Shown: positions 34,309 through 53,293, counted from the first letter of the stretch. The stretch: DNA of 64,000 bases from a bacterium (GCA_016703265.1 JADJCK010000006.1:428053-492052); one strand, 5' to 3'. Numbers and translations are program-made. Notes: generated from the letters alone by a model not told the origin.

Positions 34309-34389
34309 GGCTCGTCGACCTCTTCTTCCGCGCGATGGCGCCGGGCGCCGCCGCTTCCGTTGCTCGGTTGACCGGGGGCGCGTGCGCCG

Positions 34390-35064
34390 CTAGGCCCGCT
34401 GCTCCACGACCTGCTTGCGCAGGGATTCCTTGAACTCGGCCGGGAAGATCTCGCCCTTGCAGATCCAGACCTGCACACCGATCGCACCGTACGGGGTCCG
34501 CGCCGTGGCCACGCCGTAGTCGATGTCCGCGCGCAGCGTGTGCAGGGGCACACTGCCGTCGTGATAGGACTCGACGCGGGCGATCTCGGCGCCGCCCAGG
34601 CGGCCGGCGCAACGGATCTTGATGCCCTTGGCGCCCATGCGCATCGCCGTGGCGATGGACTTCTTCATGGCGCGACGGAAGGCGACGCGGCCCTCGAGCT
34701 GCGCCGCGATGTGGTCGGCCACCAGCGGCGCGCTGAGCTCGGGCTTCTTGACCTCTTCGACGTCCAGCTTGACGTTCTTGCCGATCATCTTCTGGAGCTC
34801 GGCACGGAGCTGGTCCGCCTTGGTGCCCTTCTTGCCGATCACGACGCCGGGGCGGCTGGTCGCCACGATGATGATGACCTTCTCGCGGAAGCGCTTGATC
34901 TTGATCGATTCCACGCCCGCCGCGCCGACGCGCGCCTGCACGTACTTGCGCACCAGAAGGTCCTCGTTCAACCAGTCGGCGAAATGCCGCTCGTTGAACC
35001 AGGTGGCATTCCAGTCCTTCACGATTCCCAGCCGGAACCCGATCGGATGTGTCTTCTGACCCAT
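34390..35064 (-). CDS. rpsC: 30S ribosomal protein S3
   Basis: The product has 224 residues. MGQKTHPIGFRLGIVKDWNA, the KH-domain RPGVVIGKKGTKADQLRAEL and GAKGIKIRCAGRLGGAEIAR are all present. S3 forms part of the mRNA entry helicase with S4 and S5. Confidence 0.98.
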   Translation of the reverse strand: MGQKTHPIGFRLGIVKDWNATWFNERHFADWLNEDLLVRKYVQARVGAAGVESIKIKRFREKVIIIVATSRPGVVIGKKGTKADQLRAELQKMIGKNVKLDVEEVKKPELSAPLVADHIAAQLEGRVAFRRAMKKSIATAMRMGAKGIKIRCAGRLGGAEIARVESYHDGSVPLHTLRADIDYGVATARTPYGAIGVQVWICKGEIFPAEFKESLRKQVVEQRA

Positions 35065-35162
35065 GGTCTTCCTTCCTCAGCGCCGTTCCGCCTGACGCCC
35101 CTCGGGGCGGCGCGGTCCAGCTCGGCTTCCCACTGGCGGCCAGGCCGCCGTTCATCACGCAA

Positions 35163-35510
35163 TCAGACGTCGGCCGCCACCGTGATATCGATGTGCGCGG
35201 TCCGCTTGAAGATGCTGTAGGCCCTGCCCTGCGACCGCGGACGGATCCGCTTCATGGTCGGGCCCTCGTCGATCTTGATTTCCTTCACGTACAGCCGCGA
35301 GTCCGGCAGCGGATGCTCGCCGTCGTCCTTGAAGCGGACGTTGGCGGCGGCCGAGAGCATGACCTTGCGCAGGATGGGCGAAGCCTTCTTCTGCGTCAGG
35401 GCGAGGATGCTCAGCGACTCCGCCACACTCTTCCCCCGGATCAGGTCGGCGACCAGCCGCGCCTTGCGGGGCGAGAGGCGGATGTGGTGGGCTGTGGCTC
35501 GTGCCTCCAT
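35163..35510 (-). CDS. rplV: 50S ribosomal protein L22
   Basis: The product has 115 residues: ATAHHIRLSPRKARLVADLI, the tunnel-loop end and MKRIRPRSQGRAYSIFKRTA. L22 lines the exit tunnel. It starts 13 bases after rpsS. Confidence 0.97.
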   Translation of the reverse strand: MEARATAHHIRLSPRKARLVADLIRGKSVAESLSILALTQKKASPILRKVMLSAAANVRFKDDGEHPLPDSRLYVKEIKIDEGPTMKRIRPRSQGRAYSIFKRTAHIDITVAADV

Positions 35511-35523
35511 CGAGATACCTCCG

Positions 35524-35790
35524 CTACTTCTTCTTGCTGGTGTGCCCGCGGTACGTGCGCGTGGGGGCGAACTCGCCCAGCTTGTGCCCGACCATGTTCT
35601 CCTGCACGTAAACCGGCACGAACTGCTTGCCGTTGTGCACGGCGATCGTGTGCCCGAGGAACTCGGGGGCGATCGTCGAGCGCCGCGACCAGGTCTTGAT
35701 GACCCGCTTCTCGCCGCGGCCGTTCAGGGCCTCGACCTTGGTCAAAAGGGCTTCCTGGATGAAGGGCCCCTTCTTGATCGAACGCGCCAT
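35524..35790 (-). CDS. rpsS: 30S ribosomal protein S19
   Basis: The product has 88 residues: MARSIKKGPFIQEALLTKVE, KTWSRRSTIAPEFLGHTIAV and GHKLGEFAPTRTYRGH. It sits in the subunit head with S13. Confidence 0.98.
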   Translation of the reverse strand: MARSIKKGPFIQEALLTKVEALNGRGEKRVIKTWSRRSTIAPEFLGHTIAVHNGKQFVPVYVQENMVGHKLGEFAPTRTYRGHTSKKK

Positions 35791-35810
35791 AACTCCAAAC
35801 CTTCCTTTGC

Positions 35811-36641
<831 letters not shown>

Positions 36642-36656
36642 TCCTGGCGCCTCCCG

Positions 36657-36947
36657 TTAGACGATCTCGAAGAGGTCGATGGAGTCATCCTTGGCCAGCG
36701 TCACGACGGCTTTCTTCCAGTCCGCCCGCTTGCCCTCGTGGCGCCCCATGCGCTTGATCTTGCCGCGGTAGTTCATGGTCCGCACCGACGTGACCTTGAC
36801 ACCGAAGAAATGCTCGACGGCCTGGCGGATCTCCAGCTTGTTGGCTGCGACCGCGACCTCGAAGTAGTACTGGTTATGCGCTTCGCGCATGTCGGTGCCC
36901 CGCTCGGTGATGAGGGGCCGGACGATGACTCTGCTCAGGTCCTTCAT
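36657..36947 (-). CDS. rplW: 50S ribosomal protein L23
   Basis: The product has 96 residues from ATG 36947, which overlaps the rplD stop (ATGA) and has AGGAGGTG upstream. VIVRPLITERGTDM, YFEVAVAANKLEIRQAVEHF and NYRGKIKRMGRHEGKR fit L23, the docking site for trigger factor and SRP. Confidence 0.97.
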   Translation of the reverse strand: MKDLSRVIVRPLITERGTDMREAHNQYYFEVAVAANKLEIRQAVEHFFGVKVTSVRTMNYRGKIKRMGRHEGKRADWKKAVVTLAKDDSIDLFEIV

Positions 36948-37573
36948 TTCCCGAACACCTCCTCGGCGCCCGCAAGGGCCTTCTGGGTGAAGACCACGTT
37001 GTCGGCCCACAGGATCGTGTAGGCGTTCAGTTCGCTGGAGCGCAGCACGCGCACACCGCGCAGGTTCCGCGTCGACTTCCAGATGGTGTGTCCATCGGGC
37101 TCGACGACGAACAGGGTGTGGCGGCCGGGCAGCTCCATGGCTGCGAACAGGGCGGCCATCTTCGACGTCTTCGGAGCATCGAGGCGCAGGTCCTCGACCA
37201 CCGTCACGCGCTCGGCGCCGGCGCGGTCACTCAGGGCGCTGGTGAGCGCCTTGCGCTTGACCTTGCGCTGCACCTTGTAGCCGTAGTCGCGCGGATGCGG
37301 GCCGAAGGCCACGCCGCCGCCCACCCGGGTCGGGCTCTTGGCATCGCCGGCGCGGGCGCGGCCCGTGCCCTTCTGCTTGTAGAGCTTCTTGCCCGAGAAA
37401 TCGACCTCGGCGCGCGTCTTGGTGTCGTGCGTCCCCTGGCGCTGGTTGGCCAGGTAATTGCGCACGACTTCGTACAGGGACTGCTTGTGAACGGGCTGCG
37501 CAAACAGAGAGGCGGGGAGTTCCACCGTCCCCTTCTGCTTGCCGTCACCGTCGAAGAGTCTTGCCGTTGCCAT
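36944..37573 (-). CDS. rplD: 50S ribosomal protein L4
   Basis: The product has 209 residues. The tunnel loop is visible as RQGTHDTKTRAEVDFSGKKL followed by KQKGTGRARAGDAKSPTRVG, and VFGPHPRDY-type AFGPHPRDYGYKV. In enteric bacteria L4 also represses the S10 operon; no leader site was identified here. Confidence 0.97.
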   Translation of the reverse strand: MATARLFDGDGKQKGTVELPASLFAQPVHKQSLYEVVRNYLANQRQGTHDTKTRAEVDFSGKKLYKQKGTGRARAGDAKSPTRVGGGVAFGPHPRDYGYKVQRKVKRKALTSALSDRAGAERVTVVEDLRLDAPKTSKMAALFAAMELPGRHTLFVVEPDGHTIWKSTRNLRGVRVLRSSELNAYTILWADNVVFTQKALAGAEEVFGK

Positions 37574-37624
37574 GTGCTTACCTCGTCCGTTCTTCTTTTC
37601 CGGTCCGCCGGTCCCGTTCCGCGA

Positions 37625-38248
37625 CTAACGGCTGGGCCGGATGAAAACGATTCCGTTCGTGGCGCCGGGCACGCTGCCCTTGACCAGCAGAAGGTTCCGC
37701 TCCTGGTCGATCGCGACGACCGTCAGGTTCTTCTTCGTCTGCTGCTTGTTACCCATCTGACCCGACATGGCCTTGCCCGGCAGCACGCGGCCGGGGAAGG
37801 TGTGCATGCCGATCGAGCCCGGGTCACGCACGTTCTTCGAACCGTGAGCCGCGGGGCCGCGGTGGTGACCATGGCGCTTGATGCCGCCCTGGAAACCCTT
37901 GCCCTTCGTCACGCCGGTCACATCGACCCGCGCGACCTCCGTCAGCACCGAGACGCCGACGGTCTGGCCCAGCTTGAACGCGTGGCCTCCGTCGTCCATC
38001 CGGAACTCATGCACCGTCCGCAGAGGGTCGGAGCCTGCCTTGCGGAAATGCCCCTGCATGGGCATCGGGGTGTTCTTGGGCTTCTTGGTACCGAAACCCA
38101 GCTGGATGGCGCTGTAGCCGTCACTGTTCAGGTCCTTGACCTGCGTGACGACGCACGGCCCGGCCTGGATGACCGTGACGGGCACACTGCGGCCGTCCTC
38201 CTGGAAGGTCCGGGTCATGCCCAGCTTTTTGCCGATCAGTCCGATCAT
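37625..38248 (-). CDS. rplC: 50S ribosomal protein L3
   Basis: The product has 207 residues: MIGLIGKKLGMTRTFQEDGR, GFQGGIKRHGHHRGPAAHGS and PGRVLPGKAMSGQMGNKQ. L3 starts 50S assembly and reaches the peptidyl-transferase centre. The ATG at 38248 matches the family start; longer frames upstream are shadows. Confidence 0.97.
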   Translation of the reverse strand: MIGLIGKKLGMTRTFQEDGRSVPVTVIQAGPCVVTQVKDLNSDGYSAIQLGFGTKKPKNTPMPMQGHFRKAGSDPLRTVHEFRMDDGGHAFKLGQTVGVSVLTEVARVDVTGVTKGKGFQGGIKRHGHHRGPAAHGSKNVRDPGSIGMHTFPGRVLPGKAMSGQMGNKQQTKKNLTVVAIDQERNLLLVKGSVPGATNGIVFIRPSR

Positions 38249-38285
38249 TGTCGTTTGCTCCCTTGCCGCCGCCTGCTGTGCGGTA

Positions 38286-38594
38286 TCAGACCCTGATCTC
38301 GACGTCCACGCTGGCCGGGAGGGACAGCTTCTTGAGGAATTCCGTCGTCTGCGGCGTCGAATTTTCGATCTCGATGAGCCGCTTGTGGATCCGCATCTCG
38401 AACTGCTCGCGGGACTTCTTGTCCACGTGCGGCGAACGCAGGACCGTGTAGATGGACTTCCGGGTGGGCAGCGGGATCGGCCCACGGACCAGTGCGCCCG
38501 TCTTCAGCGCCGTCGAGACGATGATCTCGGCGGAGCGGTCGAGGACGGCCGGCTCGTAGGCCCTCAGCCTGATCTTGATCTTCTGTCGTGCCAC
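38286..38594 (-). CDS. rpsJ: 30S ribosomal protein S10
   Basis: The product has 102 residues from a GTG at 38594 with AAGGAG six bases upstream (MARQKIKIRLRAYEPAVLD). RGPIPLPTRKSIYTVLRSPH and KSREQFEMRIHKRLIEI are typical. S10 (NusE) also works in NusG-dependent antitermination and transcription-translation coupling. First gene of the S10 operon, after tuf and a hairpin. Confidence 0.97.
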   Translation of the reverse strand: MARQKIKIRLRAYEPAVLDRSAEIIVSTALKTGALVRGPIPLPTRKSIYTVLRSPHVDKKSREQFEMRIHKRLIEIENSTPQTTEFLKKLSLPASVDVEIRV

Positions 38595-38692
38595 TTCGTT
38601 CTCCTTGGCGATGGCTACTCCAGCGTCGCCGCCGGCATCGTTCTTCGTCTGCCGCGGCGCCTGCTCGCCGTTCGCTTTTCTCACCGCTCAAT

Positions 38693-38713
38693 CGGCCCGC
38701 CAGCGGCGGGCCG
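38693..38713 (-). terminator. Hairpin between tuf (copy 1) and rpsJ
   Basis: A 9-bp perfect stem, CGGCCCGCC/GGCGGGCCG, with an AGC loop lies 16 bases after the tuf stop. There is no T-tract on the minus strand, so it may be a partial terminator or an RNA processing/stability element separating the str and S10 segments. Confidence 0.5.
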
Positions 38714-38728
38714 TTCCATCGATGCGTC

Positions 38729-39922
<1,194 letters not shown>

Positions 39923-39967
39923 TCCTGGCTACCTCCTGATTGAGGCTTTCGGACCGGCGGGCCGGCC

Positions 39968-42049
39968 TCAAGCTCCCGCGTACAGCCGCATGATTTCCGC
40001 GGCGATCCGGTCCGGCACCTTGTCGTACCGAGCCAACTGCATCGAAAACACGCCCCGCCCCTGCGTCAGCGACCGCAGCTGCGTCGCGTAACCGAACATC
40101 TCCACGAGCGGGACGTCGGCGTGGATGACCTGGTCGGTGCGCCGCTGCTCCATGCCGGAAACCCGGCCGCGCCGCGAGCTGAGATGCCCGGTGACGTCGC
40201 CGAGAAACTCGGCCGGCACCGCGATCTCCACCGCCATCACGGGCTCCAGGAGCGCCGGCGCCGCCGCCTTGGCCCCGTCCCACAACGCACCCACTGCGGC
40301 GTTGCGGAAGCCCATCTCCGTGGACTGCCCTTCCTGGAACCGGCCGCCCGTGAGGGCGATCTGCAGGTCCACCAGGGGGTAGCCCGCCAGCACACCGGTT
40401 TCGCAGGCCTGGCGCGCCGACTGATCCACGAACGGGACGAACTCGGCCGGGATCGTGCCCGGTTTTGTCTCGTCGACGAACACGATCCCGGTGCCGTAGC
40501 CGCCGGGGCGGATCGTCAGCTCGACTTCGGCGAAGTTCGACTTGCCGGCGAGCTCGCGCTCGAACTGACCCTTCTGGACGACCTGCCGCGTCACCGTCTC
40601 GCGATACGCGACCTGCGGCCGGCCGGTGGCGCATGCCACCTTGTGCTCGCGCTGCAGGCGGTCGACCATGATCTCCAGGTGCAGCTCGCCCATGCCCCAG
40701 ATCACCTGTTGTCCGCTGTCCGGATCGCGCCGGACGTGGAACGTGGGATCTTCGTCGGCCAAAGCCTGCAGGGCATCCCCGAGCTTGTCCTGGTCGGCCT
40801 TCGTCCGCGGTTCGATCGCCATGTAGATGACCGGTTCCGCGAACGCGACCTTATCCAACAGCAGCGGGTGTTCCAGCACCGTCAGCGTATCGCCGGTGCG
40901 GATCTCCTTGAAGCCCACGGCAGCCACGATGTCGCCGGTCCGGGTCTCGGTCACGTCTTCGCGCTTGTCCGCGTGCATCCGCAGCAGGCGCTGGATCCGT
41001 TCCCGCTTTCCCGTCGCGACATTGAGCACCGTCTTGCCTGCGCTCAAGGTCCCGCTGTACACCCTCAGGAACGCCAGCCGGCCCGCGAAGGGATCGGCCA
41101 GGATCTTGAAGGCCAGGGCTGCGAACGGCTCGTCGTCGTCCGGGCGCCTGACCTGCTCTTCCTCCCCGTCCCTTCCCGAACCTCTGATGGCCGGGCGATC
41201 CAGGGGCGAAGGCAGGTAATCCACAATGGCGTCGAGGATCTCCTGGACACCCTTGTTCTTCAAAGCCGACCCGCAGAAGACCGGCACCAGTTCGCCGGCC
41301 AGCGTGGCCCGCCGGAGCCCCGCGCGGATCTGCTCCACGCTCGGCTCCTGCTCGGCCAGATAGAGCTCCATCAGCTCCTCGTCGGCCTCGCTGACCTTCT
41401 CGATCAACTCGAGTCGCGCCATCTGCGCGTCGTCGAGGAGTTCCGGCGGGATCTCGCCCACCGTGAAGGTCGCTCCCAGGTCGGCTTCGTTCGGCCAGCG
41501 CGCCGTCATCGCCAGAAGGTCGATGATCCCGCGGAAGCCGTCCTCGGCCCCGATCGGCAGGTTCACGGGCACCGGTCTGGCGCCGAGGCGCTCGACCATG
41601 CTCTGGACCGCCCTTCCGAAGTCCGCCCCCATCCGGTCCATCTTGTTGATGAACGCGATGCGGGGGACCGAATAGCGATCCGCCTGCCGCCAGACGGTCT
41701 CGGACTGGGGCTCGACCCCGCCGACGCCGCAGAACACCGCTACGGCCCCGTCCAGCACCCTCAGGCTGCGTTCCACCTCGGCGGTGAAATCCACGTGGCC
41801 CGGGGTATCGATGATGTTGATCCGGTACTCACGCCAGGCGCAGGTCGTGGCCGCGGACATGATCGTGATGCCGCGTTCCCGTTCCTGCTCCATGTAGTCC
41901 ATCTGGGTGGCGCCGTCATCCACATCCCCGGGGCGATGCACGCGCCCGGTGTAGTAGAGGATCCGCTCCGTCGTCGTCGTCTTCCCGGCGTCGATGTGAG
42001 CCATGATCCCGATGTTCCGGATCATGTTCAGAGCGACTTCGCGAGACAC
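39968..42049 (-). CDS. fusA: Elongation factor G
   Basis: The product has 693 residues from a GTG at 42049 with AGGGAG six bases upstream; 46 further codons upstream (Cys/Trp-rich, poor) were rejected. The P-loop AHIDAGKT is at 17-24. The effector segment YMEQERERGITI, DTPGHVDF and NKMDR are conserved, followed by domains II-V (GELHLEIMVDRLQREH, RGRVSGME). It drives translocation and ribosome recycling. The DDGATQMD segment before the effector loop differs from the common HEGAATMD and may mark a divergent EF-G type. Confidence 0.95.
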   Translation of the reverse strand: MSREVALNMIRNIGIMAHIDAGKTTTTERILYYTGRVHRPGDVDDGATQMDYMEQERERGITIMSAATTCAWREYRINIIDTPGHVDFTAEVERSLRVLDGAVAVFCGVGGVEPQSETVWRQADRYSVPRIAFINKMDRMGADFGRAVQSMVERLGARPVPVNLPIGAEDGFRGIIDLLAMTARWPNEADLGATFTVGEIPPELLDDAQMARLELIEKVSEADEELMELYLAEQEPSVEQIRAGLRRATLAGELVPVFCGSALKNKGVQEILDAIVDYLPSPLDRPAIRGSGRDGEEEQVRRPDDDEPFAALAFKILADPFAGRLAFLRVYSGTLSAGKTVLNVATGKRERIQRLLRMHADKREDVTETRTGDIVAAVGFKEIRTGDTLTVLEHPLLLDKVAFAEPVIYMAIEPRTKADQDKLGDALQALADEDPTFHVRRDPDSGQQVIWGMGELHLEIMVDRLQREHKVACATGRPQVAYRETVTRQVVQKGQFERELAGKSNFAEVELTIRPGGYGTGIVFVDETKPGTIPAEFVPFVDQSARQACETGVLAGYPLVDLQIALTGGRFQEGQSTEMGFRNAAVGALWDGAKAAAPALLEPVMAVEIAVPAEFLGDVTGHLSSRRGRVSGMEQRRTDQVIHADVPLVEMFGYATQLRSLTQGRGVFSMQLARYDKVPDRIAAEIMRLYAGA

Positions 42050-42306
42050 CGTCGACTCCCTGCGGTGGCGGCTGCCCCTTTTCCAGGCCGAAGCCCAGTC
42101 GGGACATACCCAGCACGAACCTGCGTGCGCCCAGAACGCGCACCCGTAACACACCCAGCAAGACAGAGCGCACCTTGGCTCATACACGAGCGGTGCGTCG
42201 CCTTTGCCTCTGGCCCCGCTGAATCCATTCGCGGGACACTACCAGGCTATTCGAATGTGCGTTCCTTCAAGCTTCCAGAGCGCTGCGTGACGAACGAGAG
42301 GGACCC

Positions 42307-42777
42307 TTACCAGCGGCAGTGGGCGAACGCACGGTTCGCTTCAGCCATACGGTGAGTGTCTTCGCGCTTCTTGATAGACGGTCCTTCGTTCTTGCTCGCC
42401 ATCAACAACTCGGCGGCCAGCCTGTCGGCGAAAGTCTGCTCGGGCCGGGTCCGGGCAAACGAAATCAGCCAGCGCATGGCCAGCTGCGTCCGTCGCTCGG
42501 CCCGGATCTCGACGGGCACCTGGTAGGTGGCACCACCGATACGCCGGGACTTCACTTCGACGCTGGGCTTCACGTTGTTCAGAGCCGACCGGAAGACGTC
42601 CACGCCTTCCTGGCCGCTCTTGTCCTTGATCTGGTCCAGGGCGCGGTAGAACGCCGCTTCCGAGACACTGCGCTTGCCATCGCTCATGCAGTAGTTGATG
42701 AACTTGGTCACCATCACGTCGCCGTAACGGGGATCCGGGGCCAGTGCACGCTTCTCGGGTGACCTGCGTCGCGACAT
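42307..42777 (-). CDS. rpsG: 30S ribosomal protein S7
   Basis: The product has 156 residues: MSRRRSPEKRALAPDPRYGD, KRSVSEAAFYRALDQIKDK, PSVEVKSRRIGGATYQVPVE. It nucleates the 30S head. It is separated by 257 bases from fusA, a longer gap than elsewhere in the cluster, holding only the fusA leader. Confidence 0.97.
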   Translation of the reverse strand: MSRRRSPEKRALAPDPRYGDVMVTKFINYCMSDGKRSVSEAAFYRALDQIKDKSGQEGVDVFRSALNNVKPSVEVKSRRIGGATYQVPVEIRAERRTQLAMRWLISFARTRPEQTFADRLAAELLMASKNEGPSIKKREDTHRMAEANRAFAHCRW

Positions 42778-42869
42778 TACTCTCTGCTCCCTGACTTCTG
42801 GCGCCTGCCCGGCCCTTCACGGGCGAGCGGCGCAACACGACCCGATCCACCGGGGACCGGGTCGAAGGA

Positions 42870-43250
42870 CTACTTCTTGATCTTGGGGCGCTTCGCGCCG
42901 TACTTCGAGCGGCCCTGACGCCGCTTGTCGACCCCGGAGGCGTCCTGGGTGCCGCGCACGATATGGTAGCGCACACCAGGCAGATCCTTCACGCGGCCGC
43001 CACGCACCAGCACGATGCTGTGCTCCTGCAGGTTGTGGCCTTCACCGGGAATGTAAGCGGTCACTTCGATGCCGTTCGTCAGCCGGACACGGGCGATCTT
43101 ACGCAGCGCCGAGTTGGGCTTCTTCGGCGTCTGGGTGTACACACGCGTGCAGACACCCTTGCGCTGCGGACACGCCTGCAGTGCCGGGCACTTCTTCTTC
43201 TTGGTCTGAAGCTTGCGGCCCTTGCGGACCAGCTGACTGAGTGTCGGCAA
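42870..43250 (-). CDS. rpsL: 30S ribosomal protein S12
   Basis: The product has 126 residues from a TTG at 43250 with GGGAG seven bases upstream. TPKKPNSALRK, VTAYIPGEGHNLQEHS and RVKDLPGVRYH are intact, including the lysines whose change gives streptomycin resistance, so the protein looks wild type. First gene of the str segment, about 160 bases after a strong promoter. Confidence 0.97.
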   Translation of the reverse strand: MPTLSQLVRKGRKLQTKKKKCPALQACPQRKGVCTRVYTQTPKKPNSALRKIARVRLTNGIEVTAYIPGEGHNLQEHSIVLVRGGRVKDLPGVRYHIVRGTQDASGVDKRRQGRSKYGAKRPKIKK

Positions 43251-43302
43251 TTCGGAACTCCCGCCATGGCCCGGCCGTAGCCGGGCTCCAGTTCATATTT
43301 CG

Positions 43303-43330
43303 ATCCGGCACGTAGAATCCGGTACGTAGA
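43303..43330. repeat. Two tandem 14-bp units in the str leader
   Basis: ATCCGGCACGTAGA and ATCCGGTACGTAGA are directly adjacent and differ at one base. They lie in the predicted 5' untranslated RNA of rpsL, about 55-80 bases before its start. Confidence 0.8.
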
Positions 43331-43414
43331 GTAGATCCGTTTCTACGGCAATCAAACACAACGGCAGCCCTGCGCGGCCTTTGCGGCCAATGCGGTTGCG
43401 GTCATGGATCGGGA

Positions 43415-43443
43415 ACATTAGCCGGGCGACATTTGCTTGTCAA
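43415..43443 (-). promoter_or_regulatory. Strong sigma70-type promoter of the str operon
   Basis: A consensus -35 TTGACA (43438-43443), exactly 17 bases of spacer and a -10 TAATGT (43415-43420) point at rpsL. It is among the best promoter matches in the window and would drive rpsL, rpsG, fusA, tuf and probably the S10/spc/alpha genes. Confidence 0.8.
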
Positions 43444-43759
43444 GGATTTACCCGGGAAAAATGGCGTTTGGCGGCCCCGGCAAAGGTGTCCGGCCCTGCC
43501 GGCAACCTGCGCCGCCGGTTCCGGCGTCCTGCGGCCGCTCCTGAGGCCATGGCCACGCGCCCGCAAGACGCCGGCGCCCCGCCGGCGTGGGCCGGAGGCG
43601 TCGCTTTTGACGATTGCAGCGGCTTTTTCAGGCCAGGGTTGCCGCCCGAACCCCGCCGGGACCTGCCGTCCCGGATCCCCGCCACGCGGCCCGGACCTTG
43701 CTAACTGCCTGTTGATCCAGCCAACTGGCCACCCCGCCCTCGAGAAAACCAGGTGCCGC

Positions 43760-44920
43760 ATGCGGAACGGAACACTCAAGCTCGGTTTCGGTCTCGTCCT
43801 CGGTCTGCTGTGGGGGCTGCAGGCGGTGGCGACCGCCCTCAGCCTGTCCGGCAGGAGCGGGGCGGCGGCGGCGACCGGCCTGGCGGCACTGGTGGCCGGG
43901 GGCGCAGCGGCTCTGTGGTTCGGGCGCGGGGCCGGTCGGTCCCTGCACGCCCATGCTGCCGGCCTGCTCGACGAGGCGCACGGCATGGCGGAAGCTGCGG
44001 CGTGCCTGGCTGCCGAGAACGGGGACCTGGCGGACCATGCGGGCCGCCAGGCGGCCGCGGCCCAGCACAGCGCCACCGCCCTGCAGCAGGTGACGGCCGC
44101 CACCGAACGCAATGCCACCGCGGCCAGCCAGGCCCGCCGCACCACGGCAGAGCTGCGCCAGGCCACCGACGCCGGCAGCGCCGCCATGTCACGCCTGGAG
44201 ACCGCCATTGCCGACATCCGGACCGCCAGCGGCGAGACGGCCAGGATCATCCGCACCATCGATGAGATCGCCTTCCAGACCAATCTGCTGGCCCTGAACG
44301 CGGCGGTCGAGGCCGCCCGCGCCGGTAACGCAGGGCGCGGGTTCGCCGTCGTCGCCGAAGAGGTCCGCGCCCTGGCCCTGCGCAGCGCCGAGGCGGCGCG
44401 CGGCACGACCCGCCTTATCGAGGATTCCCAGGCCAGCGCCGCCGCCGGGGTCGGCACCGCGTCCGAAGTCTCGGGCGCGCTCGGGCGCATCGTCGCCGGC
44501 ATCGCCCAGGTGGACGGCCTGGTTGCCGCGGTGGCCGAAGCGACCACCGGGCAGGCGCGCGGGGTGACCGAGGTGACGGCCGCCATCGACGAACTGAGCG
44601 CCTCGACCCGGGCCACGGCGCAGGCGAGCGACGCGGCCGCTGCACAGGCCGGGGAACTGGCCGCGCAGGCCGGGGAACTGTGCGACCTGGCCGGGTCGCT
44701 GGAAGGGCTGATCGGCGTGGCGCCGGCGGCTGCACCGGCACGGTCCCGCGCGCCGGCAGGTTCACGCACGCCGGCACGGAGGCCTGCCGGTGTCGCCACT
44801 AAACGCACGCTTCCGCGTGCTGCCGTGGCCCACCCGAACGTGCGCACGCGGCCTGCGGGTCCAGCGCGCAGGCTCAGGGACGAATACCGGCTCGAGAGCG
44901 ACGCCCTGGCCGAGGTCTGA
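43760..44920 (+). CDS. Methyl-accepting chemotaxis-like protein without a sensor domain
   Basis: The product has 386 residues from ATG 43760 (AGGTG upstream). Two adjacent hydrophobic helices (about 8-29 and 37-53) are separated by only a few residues, so there is no periplasmic sensor. A coiled coil with Ala/Gln/Thr heptads follows, and the signalling tip DEIAFQTNLLALNAAVEAAR starts at Asp168, then FAVVAEEVRALALRSAEAA. Residues from about 320 to the end are an Ala/Arg/Pro-rich tail without a CheR pentapeptide. It would signal to CheA/CheW, sensing something in the membrane or cytoplasm. It is the only gene opposing the ribosomal cluster, between rpoC and rpsL. Confidence 0.88.
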   Translation: MRNGTLKLGFGLVLGLLWGLQAVATALSLSGRSGAAAATGLAALVAGGAAALWFGRGAGRSLHAHAAGLLDEAHGMAEAAACLAAENGDLADHAGRQAAAAQHSATALQQVTAATERNATAASQARRTTAELRQATDAGSAAMSRLETAIADIRTASGETARIIRTIDEIAFQTNLLALNAAVEAARAGNAGRGFAVVAEEVRALALRSAEAARGTTRLIEDSQASAAAGVGTASEVSGALGRIVAGIAQVDGLVAAVAEATTGQARGVTEVTAAIDELSASTRATAQASDAAAAQAGELAAQAGELCDLAGSLEGLIGVAPAAAPARSRAPAGSRTPARRPAGVATKRTLPRAAVAHPNVRTRPAGPARRLRDEYRLESDALAEV

Positions 44921-44953
44921 CCGGAGCCGCCGCCCCCACCTGCAGCCATGAAG

Positions 44954-44984
44954 AAGGGCTGCCACCGCGAAGGTGGCAGCCCTT
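44954..44984. terminator. Bidirectional terminator between the chemoreceptor and rpoC
   Basis: A perfect 13-bp stem, AAGGGCTGCCACC/GGTGGCAGCCCTT, with a GCGAA loop lies between the convergent genes and can end both transcripts. Confidence 0.75.
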
Positions 44985-45015
44985 GTCCGTTGCGGACCGA
45001 TGGTGCGCGCCCGGG

Positions 45016-49194
<4,179 letters not shown>

Positions 49195-49296
49195 GTATCT
49201 TCCTCCTGGCCGCCCCGTGGGGGCCGGCCGGAATCACGGACCTTTACTGCGGGCTGGAAGGTGGCGCCCCTTCGGCGGCCACCCCCACGGCGTCCC

Positions 49297-53127
<3,831 letters not shown>

Positions 53128-53293
53128 TGGGCCACTTCCTCGGAAGAAGGGTCGGCGCCCCCTCGCTCGGCCTTTGGCCCGGGGCTGCCGTTTTGACTGT
53201 CGCCGCTGGCGCCCACCCGGCGGTGGCCGGCGCCTCGCTCCTTCGGCGGTGCCCCGATCGCGGCGTCGACGGCACGCCGGACAGGGGCCGCAA

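Larger units (their letters stand above)
43251..43759. other. 509-base gap: str leader and promoter, then GC-rich spacer
   Basis: Positions 43251-43414 are the untranslated leader of rpsL with a 14-bp tandem repeat. Positions 43415-43443 are the str promoter. Positions 43444-43759 lie upstream of the chemoreceptor-like gene; I see GC-rich inverted repeats near 43560-43610 but no credible gene and no clear plus-strand promoter. Confidence 0.6.

Noticed and set aside
42050..42187. 46-codon N-terminal extension of EF-G from an ATG at 42187
   Set aside because: Cys/Trp-rich and unlike any EF-G; the GTG at 42049 has a proper ribosome site.
43444..43759. A gene or promoter in front of the chemoreceptor-like gene
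   Set aside because: Frames here are Pro/Arg/Ala shadows and no -35/-10 pair with acceptable spacing was found.
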